From Sequoia sempervirens (Eukaryota > Streptophyta > Pinopsida > Cupressales > Cupressaceae), in the NCBI GenBank assembly GCA_007258455.2, contig VDFB02296725.1:1-64000 (forward strand): a DNA stretch of 64,000 nucleotides, given 5' to 3'. How positions within the stretch are numbered: the stretch's first letter is position 1; each line of letters opens with the position of its first letter. Of the stretch, positions 22,361 through 34,580 are shown piece by piece. The notes under the pieces were generated by a model that had not been told where the DNA came from, made no database searches, and was given only the letters and a program-made list of their open reading frames with translations. Position numbers and translations under genes: made by a program.

Positions 22361-24142
22361 ACTTGCCGAGGAGTTGGGATTTTCAAAGGGCCAATTACCT
22401 TATGTTTGATTAAACACATAAGTACAATGCATCAAGGTATAAAGAACTAGGATAGCGTTGTACCTGGTGTGATGGACTTTGACTTGACAATCATATAGGA
22501 GTATCCTTTTTCACACCTGACATACAAAAACATTACTAGGATGCACTTTAGGTACTTCAAACATCTCAGATCAAAACATAGAAAGACAAGCCTTCCTATG
22601 TGGTCAACAAGATATCTAAAACACCCTCCATACACACCTAATAAAGCAAGTATTCACCGAGGTTATATTACAAAGACATCCAACAAGAAAAAAAAATAAA
22701 AAGATAATGATCATTGCCCCATTCCTATCTCTCTAAATCCCTTCGTTTGGGACATCATCGAGAGGTCATCGAAATAAGCGCAAAAAGATAAGTCAAAAGA
22801 CAAAGATAAAATAAACAAACAAGCTTTAATGTTCTTCAATACCACTAGCCAAGACTAAACTACGGTGATGCCTGATGTTGATGTCCATTGTAGGAAGGAT
22901 GCATCCTAAGACATGACGATATCAAATGATTTGATATAGGACTAATTGGATGATAGGCTATTGACATAAAGAGTTGACTAACTTGCTCATGTACAAACCT
23001 AGACTTGAGACTTTGATGTTTGGGTTTTCACTTTTGACTTGCTAGACTTGTTTCGACTGTTTTACCAAAGCCTAGGATGATGATTAATTATTATGAGTGA
23101 TGTTTATTGCAGGTGAAAGCGAGATGAGATAGATGGATTTTTTTCAAAATTTTGGATGTTTTTGGAGTTTTTGAAATGTTTTTGACGCTGTTTTTGGTAT
23201 TTTCAAGATTTTACAAATGTTTTGATTTTTTGAATTTTTCAAATGTTTTGGGGTTTTCCGAGATTTTGACCAAGAGACTAGCCTAAAGACTTATCCTAGG
23301 GGCCTTGGGGGTTGATCAATAGATTAGCCTTGCCTATGTTATACACATAGAGACCACGTAGTTCGAATGACACAAACTCGATTATTCATGAGATATGAAC
23401 AAACAAATTTGCCAATTTATTATGATGGACTCCTAAAGGACTGGCCTAAGTGTCTCGGGGGATGATCAAAGATCAACCTTGCCTACGTTAAAGGATTAGA
23501 GACTTGTAGCTCAACAAGACAAATTTATTTTTGACTTTTGACTAACTATTTGACCTGTTTTGGGATTTTGATATGTTTCAAATGTTTTGGGATTTTTGTG
23601 ATTTTATAAATGTTTTTTGGGTTTTTTGATTTTCTGATGTTTTTTGATTTTCTAATTTAGGGACTTCAAGAATATACACGAATCCGATCCGATGAAAAAA
23701 TTCCCCCAGCGTGAAACAATATAGACTACTCTGATAGAGGAAGGACAAGCTGACCTTAAGAATGGGCCAAGTAGTACTAGGAGGGATCATGACACGAACA
23801 CATGACCAAGCTATGATGTAGATGCGAATGGGTGATGGATGAAGATATGGAATGTGATGAAAGTGTAATGGATGGATGGTGCAGAACGAGTCATGAAGAT
23901 CTTGGTGGATGGATAGTGCTTATTTACACAAGGCACCTATTTGCCAGGTTTTCAACAAGGTACTTTCCCAAAGTGCCACCAAAGTGGTTTTCACTAGAGG
24001 ATGATTTTTTTCTTTACTGTTTTCAATCCTTTTTCTGATTTTTTTGGATTTTTTACTTTTTTGATTTTTTATGTTGTCACCAAGATGCTTGTTTGCCAGG
24101 TTTTCATTAGGATGACCATTTTTTTAGGACTTTTTCTAATTT
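22361..24142. other. gypsy 3' region between extra ORF and integrase
   Basis: No protein domain is recognised. It contains degenerate duplications. A segment around 23285-23345 (GCCTTG...GTTGATCAATAGATTAGCCTTGCC) recurs around 23435-23500. T-rich stretches with ATGTTTTGGGATTTTTGTGATTTT-like wording recur at 23130-23280, 23560-23660 and 24000-24190. GCCAGGTTTTCA occurs near 23944 and 24095. Confidence 0.5.
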
Positions 24143-25260
24143 TTATGGATTTTTGGTTCTATACCTCGAAAGATTTAGGCATAATTTTTTTTTAAGATGG
24201 GAGTTGTTGATGGGCTCTTGCAGAGGCTCGCCTTCGGGTGTTGATAACTGATACACCCCTGACTTGTAGCTCATTGTGATGATGAAAGTTCCCAACCAAT
24301 TGGGTTCAAACTTTCCCTTACTATCTAGATTTGGGAGGTTCTTCTGTTTCTCCTTTAACACAAGTTCTCTGAATTGATAGGTCCTGCTCTTGATCTTCTT
24401 GTTATAGCTCCTCTTGAGTCAATTCTGATAGACCTGCAAATGGTTCAATGCTTCTATACATCGCTCATCCAGTAGCTCCAACTCATTCAGTCTTGATACT
24501 CGGTATTCTTCACCCGTGATGAGGTTTTGTGGTGATATTCTTAGTGATGGGAGTTCAATCTCAATGGGTAATACGACCTCTGATCCGTAGACCAGGGAGA
24601 AAGGGGTGGCACCTGTTGGTGTGCAGATGCTGGTTAGATAGGCCCAAAGGGTGGGATTTAGCTGTAGATGCTAGTAACGACCTGTGTCATTGACTGTCTT
24701 TTTGAGGATTTTTAAAATGGTTTTATTGGTGGCTTTTGCTTGGCCATTTCCTTGGGGATAATACAGAGTGGAAAATCAATGTTGGATTTTGAATTTTTCA
24801 CATAGATCACAAACATCCTGATTCTTGAAAGGTGTCCCATTATCTGAGATAATAGCTTGGGGAACACCGTATCAACGTATTAAGTAGTTTAGGATGAACT
24901 TTGATATCTTCTTTCCAGTGATGTATGTCATGGGGATGGCTTCCACCCACTTGGTAAAGTACTTAGTGGCAGTTATGATGAACTTGTGGCCATTAGATGA
25001 GGTGGGGGTTATCTTTCCAATGAGATTGAGTTCCCACTATGAAAAGGGCCAAGGTGTGACAATAGGATGAAGTTCTTGAGCTGGAGCATGGATGAGGTCC
25101 CCATGCTGCTGACATTGTAGGAACCTTTTGACGTAGTCGTGTGTTTCTCTTTCCATTGTAGGCCAATAATATCCCATCCTCAACAATTTCTTGGCCAAGG
25201 TCATAAGGTTCCTTCTATGCTCCTACGATAAAGGGTATTTCCTAGGATGAAAAATTGGGG
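24143..25260 (-). pseudogene. gypsy integrase, decayed
   Basis: Minus-strand reading gives the Tat integrase layout: a zinc-binding end (YVKRFLQCQQHGDLIHAPAQ, about 25085-25145), a catalytic core (LIGKITPTSSNGHKFIITA, then KYFTKWVEAIPM and YGVPQAIISDNGTPFKNQ), and a C-terminal domain (KGKFEPNWLGTFIITMSYKS, 24200-24290). Integrase inserts the cDNA into chromosomes. The first catalytic Asp (WELDLIG in relatives) reads Asn, and the catalytic Glu of GQAEATNK reads Lys. The second Asp in ISDNG is kept. Several in-frame stops are present (for example near 25038, 24881 and 24781), so it is inactive on two counts. Confidence 0.88.
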
Positions 25261-25347
25261 TGGTTTATTGACAAAGGTTCTTTTTAGGCTTGAGGGTAAG
25301 TCAGCGGGTTGGACCCCTATTTTCAAGTAGGTATAAATGTCATGGTA

Positions 25348-25947
25348 CTAGGGATCACCGAGACCAATGATTTCACACACAAATTTTGACTCTGGCACCT
25401 CGAATGCAGGTACAAGAAGCTTCTCTACCAAAAATTCATGTCTTGGGACATTGCGAGGGATGTCCAACAAGGATCCAATTGTTGCCATGGAATCTGCTGC
25501 TCTGTTGTTTGCTTTGGGTATCTGCTCAAATGTGATCTTGATGAAGGATTCCTTAAGAGTTTCCACCAATTTCTTGTATGGAGTTAGCTTGTCATCCTTA
25601 GTCTGGTACTCACCATTCACTTGATTGATTATAATTTATGAGTCCCCATACATCATGAGAGCCATGATATGCCACTGCACTGCTATTCTGAGCCCTATGG
25701 TTAGAGCCTCATATTATGCGATATTATTCGTGCAAAGAAATGCCAACTTGTAGGACCTTGGTATGCAGTCTCCCTGGAGGGTGATGAAAAAGAAACCAGC
25801 TCTTGATCCATGCTGTGTGTAGGAACCATGAAAGTAGAGTTTCCAGTGGTCGGCTATACTGAGATTGAAGATGGATTCATCTGGAAACTCTAATATGAGT
25901 GGATTCTTTGAATACATGGGTGCTTCTACAAGCTGATCTGCGATCAC
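25348..25947 (-). pseudogene. second (archaeal-type) RNase H of the Tat element
   Basis: It follows the conventional RNase H after a stop, with no spacer. Visible motifs are LYFHGSYTQHGSRAGFFFIT and SYKLAFLCTNNIA (25714-25947), then LTPYKKLVETLKESF, ITFEQIPKANNRAADSMATI (25348-25620). A second RNase H in this place is the hallmark of Tat elements. The catalytic Asp of the first strand (YFDGSY in the family) is His, so activity is probably lost. The piece between 25620 and 25714 is out of frame. Confidence 0.85.
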
Positions 25948-27391
25948 CTAGCCTTTGATTGATTTCTGTTCCATGTACTTGATGTCATACTCAGATAGAA
26001 TCATGACCCACTTGGCCATACTTCCTGTGAGCATTTCCTTTGATAGTAGGTACTTTAGGGGCTTAATCTTGGTGATGAGTTTGATTTTGTGTGCCAACAT
26101 GTAATGTATGAACTTCCATGAAGCAAACACTACTGCTAGACAAGATTTTTCAATGAATGAGTAGTTTAACTCATGTCCGACCATTGTGCGGATGATGTAA
26201 TAGATGGCCCTCTCTGTCTTATTTTCATCGTGCTGACCTAGAAGAGCACCGAGGGTTGCTGCTGTTGCTGATACATAGAGGATGAGAGGTTTTCTTGGGA
26301 TTGGTGGCATGAGGACTAGAGGTGTGAGTAGATATTCTTTGATTTTGTTGAAGGCTTGGTCACACTTCTCATCCCACTTGTATGCTACGCCCTTCTGGAG
26401 TAGGTGAGAATAAGGGATTTTCTTGTCTGCTAGTTGTGCTATGAACCTACAGATGGACTGAAGCCTACCTTGGAGGCCTCTCAACTGTTCCAATGTTTTG
26501 GGTGCCTCCATCTCAAGGATTGCTTTTACCTTGGTGGGATCTATTTCAATACCCCTCATTGACACAGTGTATCCCAATAGCTTTCCTGACTATATGTCGA
26601 AGATGCACTTCTTGGATTTAAACGAACCTTGTATTCCTCCAGCCTATTGAAAATAGCGCTCAAGGTTGCTATGTGATCTCTCCTTTTCTTGGATTTTTCT
26701 AGTATGTCATCAATGTAATCTTAGGCAATTTTGTGGATCATGTCATGAAATATTAATGTCATGGCTCTTTGGTAGGTGGCCACAACATTCTTTAGGCTAA
26801 ATGGCATCATGTTCCAGCAGTAGGTCCCCCATGGACAAGTGAAGGCCATTTTGTGTTGGTCCTCTTTGGAAATCATTATTTGGCTGTACCCAGAGAAACT
26901 ATCCATCAGAAAAAGAATTTCATGTCCCACTGTGATGTCCACTATCATGTCAATGTTAGGAAATGGGAAATCATCTTTCAGACATGCTTTGTTTAGGTCT
27001 CTGAAACCATGAAGATTTAGATGCCCCCATCGGGCTTTGAAATAGGAACTAGATTTGATACCCACTCTAGGTAGTCGATTGGTCGTATAAATCCTGCATC
27101 AAGTAGCTTCTTCAATTCCATCTTGACTAACAAAGCAATTTGAGGATGCATTTTTCTTAATTTTTGTTTGACAGGCTTTGCTTCAGGGTATACTACTAGG
27201 TGATGGACCACAATCTCTAGATCGAGCCCAGGCATGTCCACATAGCTCCATGCAAAGTTGATCTTTCTTTCCTTTAAGAAGGCTTCCAAGAGCTCTTGTT
27301 CCTCTAAGAGTAATGACTCTGCATAAAATGTGATGTGCAGTGTCTCCTCTGTTCCCAAGTTGACCGGATTGCATTTTTTGGCTAGAACCAC
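25948..27391 (-). pseudogene. gypsy reverse transcriptase and first RNase H
   Basis: The RT start is seen at 27017-27391 (LKKLLDAGFIRPIDYLEWVS, then NLVPISKPDGG). After a frame change near 27020-27060 it continues with DLNKACLKDDFPFPNID and LMDSFSGYSQIMIS. The catalytic motif appears as YIDD at 26706-26717, just after an in-frame stop. 25948-26577 holds the thumb/connection and RNase H (GLQGRLQSICRFIAQLADKK, ELNYSFIEKSCLAVVFAS, KIKPLKYLLSKEMLTGSMAK). The first RNase H Asp is not visible in LYVSATAATLGALL. The domain copies element RNA into DNA; here it is broken by stops and at least one frameshift. Confidence 0.92.
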
Positions 27392-28282
27392 TAATTTTTC
27401 CTGATGTAGAGCTCTAAGAGGAAGATTGAATCCCCCATCCTCAGGAACCTCAGAGAGGTTTTCATCATCATATGAATCCTTTCTTTTTACTTTTTTCTAG
27501 TTAGAGAGTGCCACGGTGTGGTTTTCACTCAAAGACTTTGAGATTATTCTCAAGTTTTTGCTTTTGCGACTGAAGGATTCAATTGTCTCCCCGTAGTAAG
27601 CTTGCGTGTCTATTATGATATCAAACCCAACCTTGTGATCTCTGCATGGTATCGTTTCCCACAATCCCATGAATTCTTAGAGTGCTTCATCATTTTTGAA
27701 GGTGTTTAGAATTGGCGGTCCTCGTTTGTTGTAATTGATGAGTTGGGGGTAGACTAGATTGATTTCATGGATTTGACTGGTTGAATCAAATGATAAAATA
27801 CTAATCATGAGTAGGGATGTATCTTCAAAAAGCATGGGTAAATCAGTTATGGGGTCTTCCTCACTAGCTACATCTATGACCTGATTTATGGATAGGGGTG
27901 TTTGACAAGTGGGTGTTGATTGTCGAGGAGGATTTCTGACATTCCTAACCGAGGAACCTTTTCCAAGTATGGTCACCCTAAGAGGGGTACATCCAAGGAC
28001 AAGATTTTCATATGAAACTCAAGAATGAGAGGTATTAAAAGACCATTGTCATTTTGCCTGAGTTTTTTATTCCTATCATTACCCATGGCAAGCATCATTT
28101 GTAAGCCTTTACTACTATCATCCATAGGTAGGGGTCTATTGTCTTGGTATAGAAGATGTGATGGGTCCTCTTCTATCACTTCCCGACCTAGGTCCCCCCA
28201 AACTTCTGAAGCTGGATGAACCTGCCGTGAAGGTTTGGGATGATGTTCCTGTTGGTTGAGGCTGTCCGTGAGATCTAGGAGA
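27392..28282 (-). pseudogene. gypsy protease-RT linker region
   Basis: Readable on the minus strand as pieces 27677-27976 and 27973-28179, rich in Pro, Asp and Ser, with no known domain. It lies between the protease and the RT, where Tat elements have a poorly conserved linker. Intervening parts are out of frame or stopped. Confidence 0.55.
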
Positions 28283-28665
28283 TTATGGTAACTCTCCTAC
28301 CACAAAGGCACTTTTCTTCATTTTATAATTTCCACATCCATCATCTTGGATAATGAATTTGATTTCAGATGTATTAGGGATGGTGGGTGTCTTTGTCACA
28401 TAATTGGAAGCTAATGTAGCTAGGTCTACATACGGAGTGGTGGGGCCTTCATCCTTTTTTGGAACTTGGGGAATCTTGTAATATTTTGACTCTAGGATTT
28501 TGCAATAGGCAAAGGGTTTAGGATCACTGTGGATGGTAACCTCTTGATTTTCATAAGGGAATTTGATGAATTGGTGAAAGGTTGATACCATCGCTTGCAT
28601 CCCATGGATCCATAGATTCCCTAGGAGAATGTTATAAGGAAGATCAAGGTCTAGGACCTGGCATG
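28283..28665 (-). pseudogene. gypsy protease, C-terminal part (right of S2 cut in sense direction)
   Basis: It begins CQVLDLDLPYNILLGNLWIH, the conserved flap-distal YNxLLGRxWIH stretch of Ty3/gypsy proteases with R changed to N, and continues to GELP. The ORF runs past 28665 only by reading into the S2 LTR. The upstream half lies at 31724-32135. Confidence 0.85.
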
Positions 28666-29055
28666 TGTTGGAATTGTGAAACAAGCACAAAACCATGAGC
28701 CTCAGGATCAAACAACAAACAAAACACCTTCTACGCAAGAGATCTGCAAACAAATATGTGCAATTATCTTCAACAAGAAAAAGCTACATAAGAGAGAAAA
28801 CTTTCAAGAAGATATGAAAGCTATAGATATTCTCCCGTTAATAATTACAATGAGATCAATCCTTATAAAAGGAGATCAAGAAACCCTAAAGTGAAACCTA
28901 AAAGGGAAACCCTAGTGTGCACACTTAATAATTAATAAATAATTAACTATTAATGTGCCTAAGTTTTGCTTAAGTAACTAAAGTGATAAGTGACTTAATT
29001 AATTAACCAATATGATTAAATTAATTAAGTGTTCAAATAAATTATTACTCTAACA
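28666..29055 (-). repeat. S2 3' LTR
   Basis: 390 bp, TGTTGGAATTGTG to ACTCTAACA on the plus strand. Confidence 0.9.
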
Positions 29056-29061
29056 CCCCCC
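29056..29061 (-). other. S2 polypurine tract
   Basis: CCCCCC followed by TTAAGATGAACTTAGG, as in S1. Confidence 0.8.
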
Positions 29062-31320
29062 TTAAGATGAACTTAGGAAGTAGCTAAAACACTAAGAAAA
29101 ATATGCATGAAAGCAAAGATGGGTCTCGACAAACAAGGCCAAGTAAGGTACCCATGTATAAACAAAAGATCTCTATAATGCAGAGAAATAGAGAAAACCT
29201 TGTGGGAAAAACTCCACTCCAAGTAGAGATCAAAGGCGATTGAAGGACTGAAGAGCCTCCAAATCAAGGAAATGTCTTGAAAAAGAAGAACATGTAGAAC
29301 ATCACAGAAGCATGAAGAAGCTGCAAACTCTGTCGAAAGATGACTGCTATGGTGCCGAAGAACCTCCTCTGATAGGGTGCTTATGATCAAGAAGAAAACA
29401 ATCTGCATGAGTGCCCCCAATGACACTACTCAAATCAGATGGAAAACGAAGGAAAACACCTGGAACTCGAAGATATAGATGGTAAAGGTACCAAAAATTC
29501 TGAAGAACTCTGATCAACCGAGGAAATGGAAGGTCGACTCTAGAAATAGGAAAGAAAGAGTGTCCATCATATGGTAAGTGATCCATCTCACCGAAATGCA
29601 TGGGTAACCAGCCGTTGCATCCACCTAGTACATAGGAACAAATACTATATACATAGCTCACTCCAATGAAACCAAGAAGCATTGACACCAATAGTAGAAA
29701 CGCCCCATAATGCTGAAAAGGGAGAGGCATGATAGGTACACTGAAAATGAATGCCTGAAAGTAGTGCATGAAGAGGAACCAAGAGCATCTAAAGGTGCAA
29801 TCATGAAAGTACAAGTAGATAGAAAGGATGTGAAAACAAAAGTCACATACACATGAGAAAGGTATGAAGGAAAACAATGATAAACATCAACCCCCATGGC
29901 ACTTTATATCATAGTGCGAGTACAACAAGGCACAAAGTGATGTGCAAGAATCCCAAATATACACGTACAATGCTGTGGCACTTTATCTTAGTGCATTTAC
30001 AAAATAGAACATGCATGAAAAAGATGTCTACAATGTCCAAATAGGACTGAAAACTGGAAATACATATAGAATAGCAAAAAATGAGTCATCCCACACAAAC
30101 AAAAAGTTTCCAAGAACTAAAATGTCCAAGTAATTCACTAGATTGTGAAAACACAAAAATATGAATAAAATGTACTTGGAGAACAATTTGGAAAAATTGC
30201 ATGGATGGAACTGAAGAGCTCTAAAGGAGGGTTCCAACGCCACTGAGATCATGAAAAATGAAGAAACTGGTTAGAAGTTATGAGCTCGGGATTGAAAACA
30301 GATCCTTTGACTTCAACAGGCTGTAGAATGCACCAGTAGAAAAATAAAGTGATGAGACCCACACCACTAAAAAGTTGATGGAATCAACTTTCCGACGATA
30401 TCTCATTTTCCAAAAAACTATATCGTATGCCCAATTACGGCCTCTGGAAGAAAACAACTCCAAAGGGGAAAAACTAGTACTGGATTAAATTTGACGGTCA
30501 TACGACCATCGCAATAAAAATCCAAGCCTAAATTTGATGGCTAAATGGCCATCGCCGCACATGCATAAATGGGCTTATTTTATAGAAAATGTTTTTTTTT
30601 AAAACATTAAAAAATATTTACAAATAATTTTTTTTTTGAAAAAAATCTTTGGGTGGGGGGGCACATGGGCCACCCCCACCAAGCCTCATAGGGCATAGCA
30701 GGTACGACCTACACAGTACCCTGCGTAGGCGTACCATGCCTACAAGCCTTTAAAAAAGGCTTTTGTTTAAAAAAAAAAAACTTTTTGTTTACTTTTACAA
30801 TTTATTTTTTCAATGATTTTTTAAAATAAATTTTGAATTTTTTTTTTATAAAAAAATGCCAACCTGAGAATTTTTATTGTGATTTTTTTTCGATCCGCGT
30901 GTAGAAGGGTCCGTAAGGCCGCACAAACAATTTTTTTTGCCGCAGCGGTCAACTGGACCAAATATAGGTGAGTTTACAGTCGATCTTTAGGTTTTTGGCC
31001 ATTCTGAACACAACGGTGAGGTCCGTTTGGGCTCAAAATGCACCAAAAAATTGAGCACCCCTTGGATTTGGAAAAATAATCCCTTTCTTCAAACCCTCAT
31101 AGATTTGACAAACAGAAGCCAAATTTGACAAAACAAAGGTTGATCTTGACTATTCCGGTAGCTCTGGATTCAATGGAGAGGTCTGATGCCTACCAAAATG
31201 CTTCTAAAATGACCCTCCTCCAAAATTTTCAAAAACAAGCAAAAAGGATTCAAATATGAAGCCTGCAACCCTTGTTGAAGAAAAAACCTCATAAATTGAG
31301 AAGGGGTTTGCTGAATCCAC
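29062..31320 (-). other. S2 interior, non-coding
   Basis: Shares its 3' end with the S1 interior. The region from 30580 to 30960 has long A and T runs and a GC-rich island (GGGTGGGGGGGCACATGGGC, about 30651-30670). No domain is recognised. Confidence 0.6.
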
Positions 31321-31332
31321 GCTCTGATACCA
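31321..31332 (-). other. S2 primer binding site
   Basis: The plus strand GCTCTGATACCA is the exact complement of TGGTATCAGAGC and abuts the 5' LTR. It fixes the minus orientation of the S family. Confidence 0.92.
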
Positions 31333-31721
31333 TGTTAGAATTGTGAAACAAGCACAAAACCATGAGCCTCAGGATCAAACAACAAACAAAACACCTTCTA
31401 TGCAAGAGATATGAAAACAAATATGTGCAATTATCTTCAACAAGAAAAAGCTATAGAAGAGAGAAAACTTTCAAGAAGATATGAAAGCTACATATATTCT
31501 CTCGTTAATAATTACAATGAGATCAATCCTTATAAAAGGAGATCAAGAAACCCTAAAGTGAAACCTAAAAGGGAAACCTAGTGTGCACGCTTAATAATTA
31601 ATAAATAATTAATTATTAATGTGCCTAAGTTTAGCTTAAGTAACTAAAGTGATAAGTGACTTAATTAATTAACAAAAATGATTAAATTAATTAAGTGAAA
31701 TAACTTATTACTCCAAAAACA
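31333..31721 (-). repeat. S2 5' LTR
   Basis: 389 bp, TGTTAGAATTGTG to TTACTCCAAAAACA. Near-identical to the 3' LTR over long stretches, but its last bases are altered (CCAAAAACA against CTAACA). Confidence 0.88.
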
Positions 31722-31723
31722 TG

Positions 31724-32135
31724 TAGTGTCCATAATGGTGAGTCCTACTTGAACAAGAATTTGGATAGTGCCTAGAGACACTCTTTCCTGATCATCGTAA
31801 GATCTGATGGCGATGCCCTTATGTTTTTCGATGGCATCCTCTGAGAATTCGAGATTTTTTTTCAACTTTAGAGAATGTATGTTAAGACCTATGCCCCCAT
31901 CCACCAAGACCCTCTTGACTTTATTTTTGTGAATCAAGACTTCAAGGTGGAGAGCACGATTGTGAGATAGTTGAGCGGGGAAGTCTTGGTCGAAGAATGT
32001 GAGAAGGCTTGGAGTGGTGATATTTCTGACCATAGCTTGGAATTGGTCTGTATCTAGATCTGAGGAGACGGTGGATGAGGCTAATGCTTCTTCTATAATT
32101 TTTTTGTGGGTAGGCGATATCTTCAGCAACTCCAT
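31724..32135 (-). pseudogene. gypsy protease, N-terminal part
   Basis: Reads MELLKISPTHKKIIEEAL, then SLLTFFDQDFPAQLSHNRAL, HLEVLIHKNKVKRVLVDGG and IQILVQVGLTIMDTT, after which S2 begins. VLVDGGIGLNI corresponds to the aspartic protease active site, normally D-S/T-G; here the middle residue is Gly. The protease would mature the Gag-Pol polyprotein. It is followed in sense direction by 28665-28283. Confidence 0.85.
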
Positions 32136-32144
32136 GATGGAGAT

Positions 32145-32651
32145 CTAAGTAGGAGTTCTCTTTAGCTGGTTAGGGACATTATAGCGATGCAGGATGGATC
32201 TTGGATTTGAAGCGGATGCCCTAGGTGGTTGTGAGGGTCTAGTAATGGTGACTTTTCCACCACGTGTGGTGAATCCACAATCAACATTGGCTCCCTTAAT
32301 GTTAATGATGGGGAAACATTCTTCGAGTGTTGTCACAACATGCTCATACACGTGGTTCATGCCCTTGTATTTTCCTTTTCCTTTATCATTGTTTCCCTTG
32401 TGATCAGACATCAGATTTGTGTATATCTTTAGGTTTTGGTTTCCTACTGGTTGCTCCACATTTATATTTTTTTGATCAATGAGGTCCTGGATTAGGTTTT
32501 TCAACCTCGTGCAATTGTTAGTGGTGTGCCCTTTGATTTTGTGAAAGTCACAGAGTTGGTTTTCATTGTACCAGGGTGGTTTCACTTCTGGTTCTTGGTA
32601 ATTCTCATAGGTAGGTGCTTTGATGAGGTTTTTGTTTATCAATTTATTCAT
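32145..32651 (-). pseudogene. gypsy gag, nucleocapsid region with zinc finger
   Basis: A 168-residue piece with CDFHKIKGHTTNNCTRLK, a CX2HX4HX4C finger typical of Tat-lineage Gag, followed by a basic Gly/Lys stretch (KGNNDKGKGKYKGMNH) and VTTLEECFPIINIKGANVDC. It binds element RNA. A stop separates it from the protease ORF beginning at 32135. Upstream the same frame continues, with several stops, into the capsid region. Confidence 0.85.
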
Positions 32652-33771
32652 GACGACCTCGAGTGGTTACCCAAGGGCTATGTACTTCTATTTGGGAGGA
32701 TTTTTATTTCGCGAGGGTGGTCCCCCTTGATTATTTAGGTTATTAACTTGATTGTTGGTTGGTTGGTGTTATGATACTGCGTTGGTCTGGGTGTTGTTCC
32801 GATCATTATTTTGCGGTTGTTGGTAGGTTTGGGTTTTTTTCCTTTGAGCATTGATTACGACCTTAGCATCAACCACACCGTCATTTGTGACATTTTTTTT
32901 CCTTTCCCATGTGTGAGGTTTGTCATTATAACTGCTAGATGGGAGATTATTTTGTTGTTCTAGATGGGTGGGAGTCCCTCCTTGTGCTATAAGGGCTCAT
33001 TTAATTTTAAGCACCTTTGAGATCAATTGATCATAAGTGGTAATTCCTTGCACCTTGACATGAAATGCCAAGGCTCTTTCGAGGTTGAAAATGATGGTGC
33101 AAACTTATTGTTCTTCTAGCATGACCCATTTGCTCCTATTGGCCTTGGATCACCATTGTTGTAGGAAGGAAGCAAATGATTCATTCTTTCCTTGTTTAAG
33201 AACTGATAGTTCCTTGAGACTGACATCCATACTGATATTAAATGCGTAATTTTTTTATGAATGCATCCACTATCTCTTGGAACTTCTTGATGCCATGAGG
33301 AAGGTGAGAGAACCACTCCATGGCATGGCCAACCAAACTTCTAGGAAATAGCCGCATTAGATAGGTATTGTCATATGCGACTTCCATGCAATGAACTTGG
33401 AATTCCCTAATGTGATCTTTAGGGTTTCCTGTCCCATGGTATTTATCAAATTTGGGGATATCAAATCCCTTTGGGAATGCTTTCATTAAAAGACTCCTGT
33501 CAAATGGATAAGGACACAAATTGCTGGGTGTCTTTGTGGTTTTCCCTGATTGAAGATCAAGCACTTGTTGTGAGAGTAACTTGATCTGCGTTGTGACATT
33601 ATTTTGTGAATCAGGGGGTGGGATGAAGGTGTTCTGTGGTGGTTCAGTTGTTGGAGGGATGGGTGGATTGGTTGGTGTGTTGATGGATGATGTTTGCATA
33701 TTTTGTTGCACCAAGTATGCTTGTACTTTCCATTGTATCAACAACGCTTGCTGTTGATCCTGTTGTTGCAC
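32652..33771 (-). pseudogene. gypsy gag, capsid (Retrotrans_gag) domain
   Basis: 33238-33771 gives DIPKFDKYHGTGNPKDHIRE, MRLFPRSLVGHAMEWFSHLP and HGIKKFQEIVDAFI, the core of the Ty3/gypsy Gag capsid domain. The frame breaks in a run of seven T (33250-33256), where six would keep it. Past this the homology continues (MDVSLKELSVLKQGKNESFA at about 33170-33230, then the HVKVQGITTYDQLISKVL region) down to the nucleocapsid piece, with scattered stops. Confidence 0.88.
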
Positions 33772-34260
33772 TAATAGTGCCTATTGTTGAGCTTGATGCT
33801 GTTGTTGCACCAATAATGCTTGTTGTGGGGCTACTAATTGGGTAGCTTCTTGCTGTTCTTGGTATTGCTTCAGTGCTTGTTGATATGCTTGTTGTTGGGC
33901 TGCTTGTTATTGTGTGAGGTACTGTGCTTGCACTTGTGCTTGTCGAGCTTGGTATTGGGCTCAAGCTTGTGCTTGTGCCTAATCTTGGGCTTGCGCTTGT
34001 TAGGAAGCTTGTGCAATTTGTGCAGCCTGTGTGGTTTGCGCTACTTGAGCGACTTGCACTTCTTAAGCGGCTTTAGTGGTTTGCTGTTGTTGTAATAACA
34101 CTTGGGCTTGAGTAGCCTTCTATGTGGCTTGAGCTATTTGAGCTGCTTGCACTACTTGAGCAACTTGTGCGACTTGTTGTGTAGCTTGTTGGTTTTGGAT
34201 TTGCTGAAGTGCCTTTTGATATGCATCTTGTTGGGTAGCTTGTAACACAATAATGTATTA
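33690..34260 (-). repeat. Gln/Ala-rich reiterated tract inside gag
   Basis: On the plus strand the words CTTGTTGTTG, GCTTGTGCTTG and GCTTGCGCTTG are reiterated. In the gag frame they read as long Gln/Ala-rich segments (QAQ, AYQQ, AQQQ types), interrupted by a few stops. It sits between the Pro-rich N-terminus and the capsid domain and probably expanded by slippage. Confidence 0.65.
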
Positions 34261-34580
34261 GTTTGATATATTTGTGTTTGGTGGTGGAGGTGGTGGTAGA
34301 TTTGGTATGGTGTTTGTTTTTGTGGTGAGAGGCATCATCGTATTGATGATTGGGATTTGGGTGGTGGATGGTGTGATTGATACACTTGGTCCTTGAGAGA
34401 CCATGTTTTGAGATACTCAGGGGATGGTTGATGATGTGATGGTGGTGGCTTGCGTTATTGAGATGGTTTCCACTTGTTACGATGTTGATGACAAGATGAG
34501 AGGATTTGGTATGATGTTTTGATTGATGATCAGAGGGCTGATTTGATTTTGTTGATTGACATTTGGTAAAGGTGGAAGCC

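Larger units (their letters stand above)
28666..31721 (-). mobile_element. non-autonomous copia-type LTR element S2 nested in the gypsy protease
   Basis: 3' LTR 28666-29055, polypurine tract 29056-29061, interior of 2.27 kb, primer site complement GCTCTGATACCA 31321-31332, and 5' LTR 31333-31721. CATG stands on both sides (28662-28665 and 31720-31723; the exact boundary is ambiguous by one or two bases). Removing S2 rejoins the gypsy protease. The interior carries no recognisable Gag or Pol. The longest ORF, 29347-29877 minus (176 codons, Phe/Leu/Ser-rich), looks like chance. Same family and orientation as S1. Confidence 0.9.

Noticed and set aside
29347..29877. 176-codon minus-strand ORF in S2
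   Set aside because: Composition is Phe/Leu/Ser/His-rich without domain motifs, and overlapping ORFs exist in another frame. Most likely chance.
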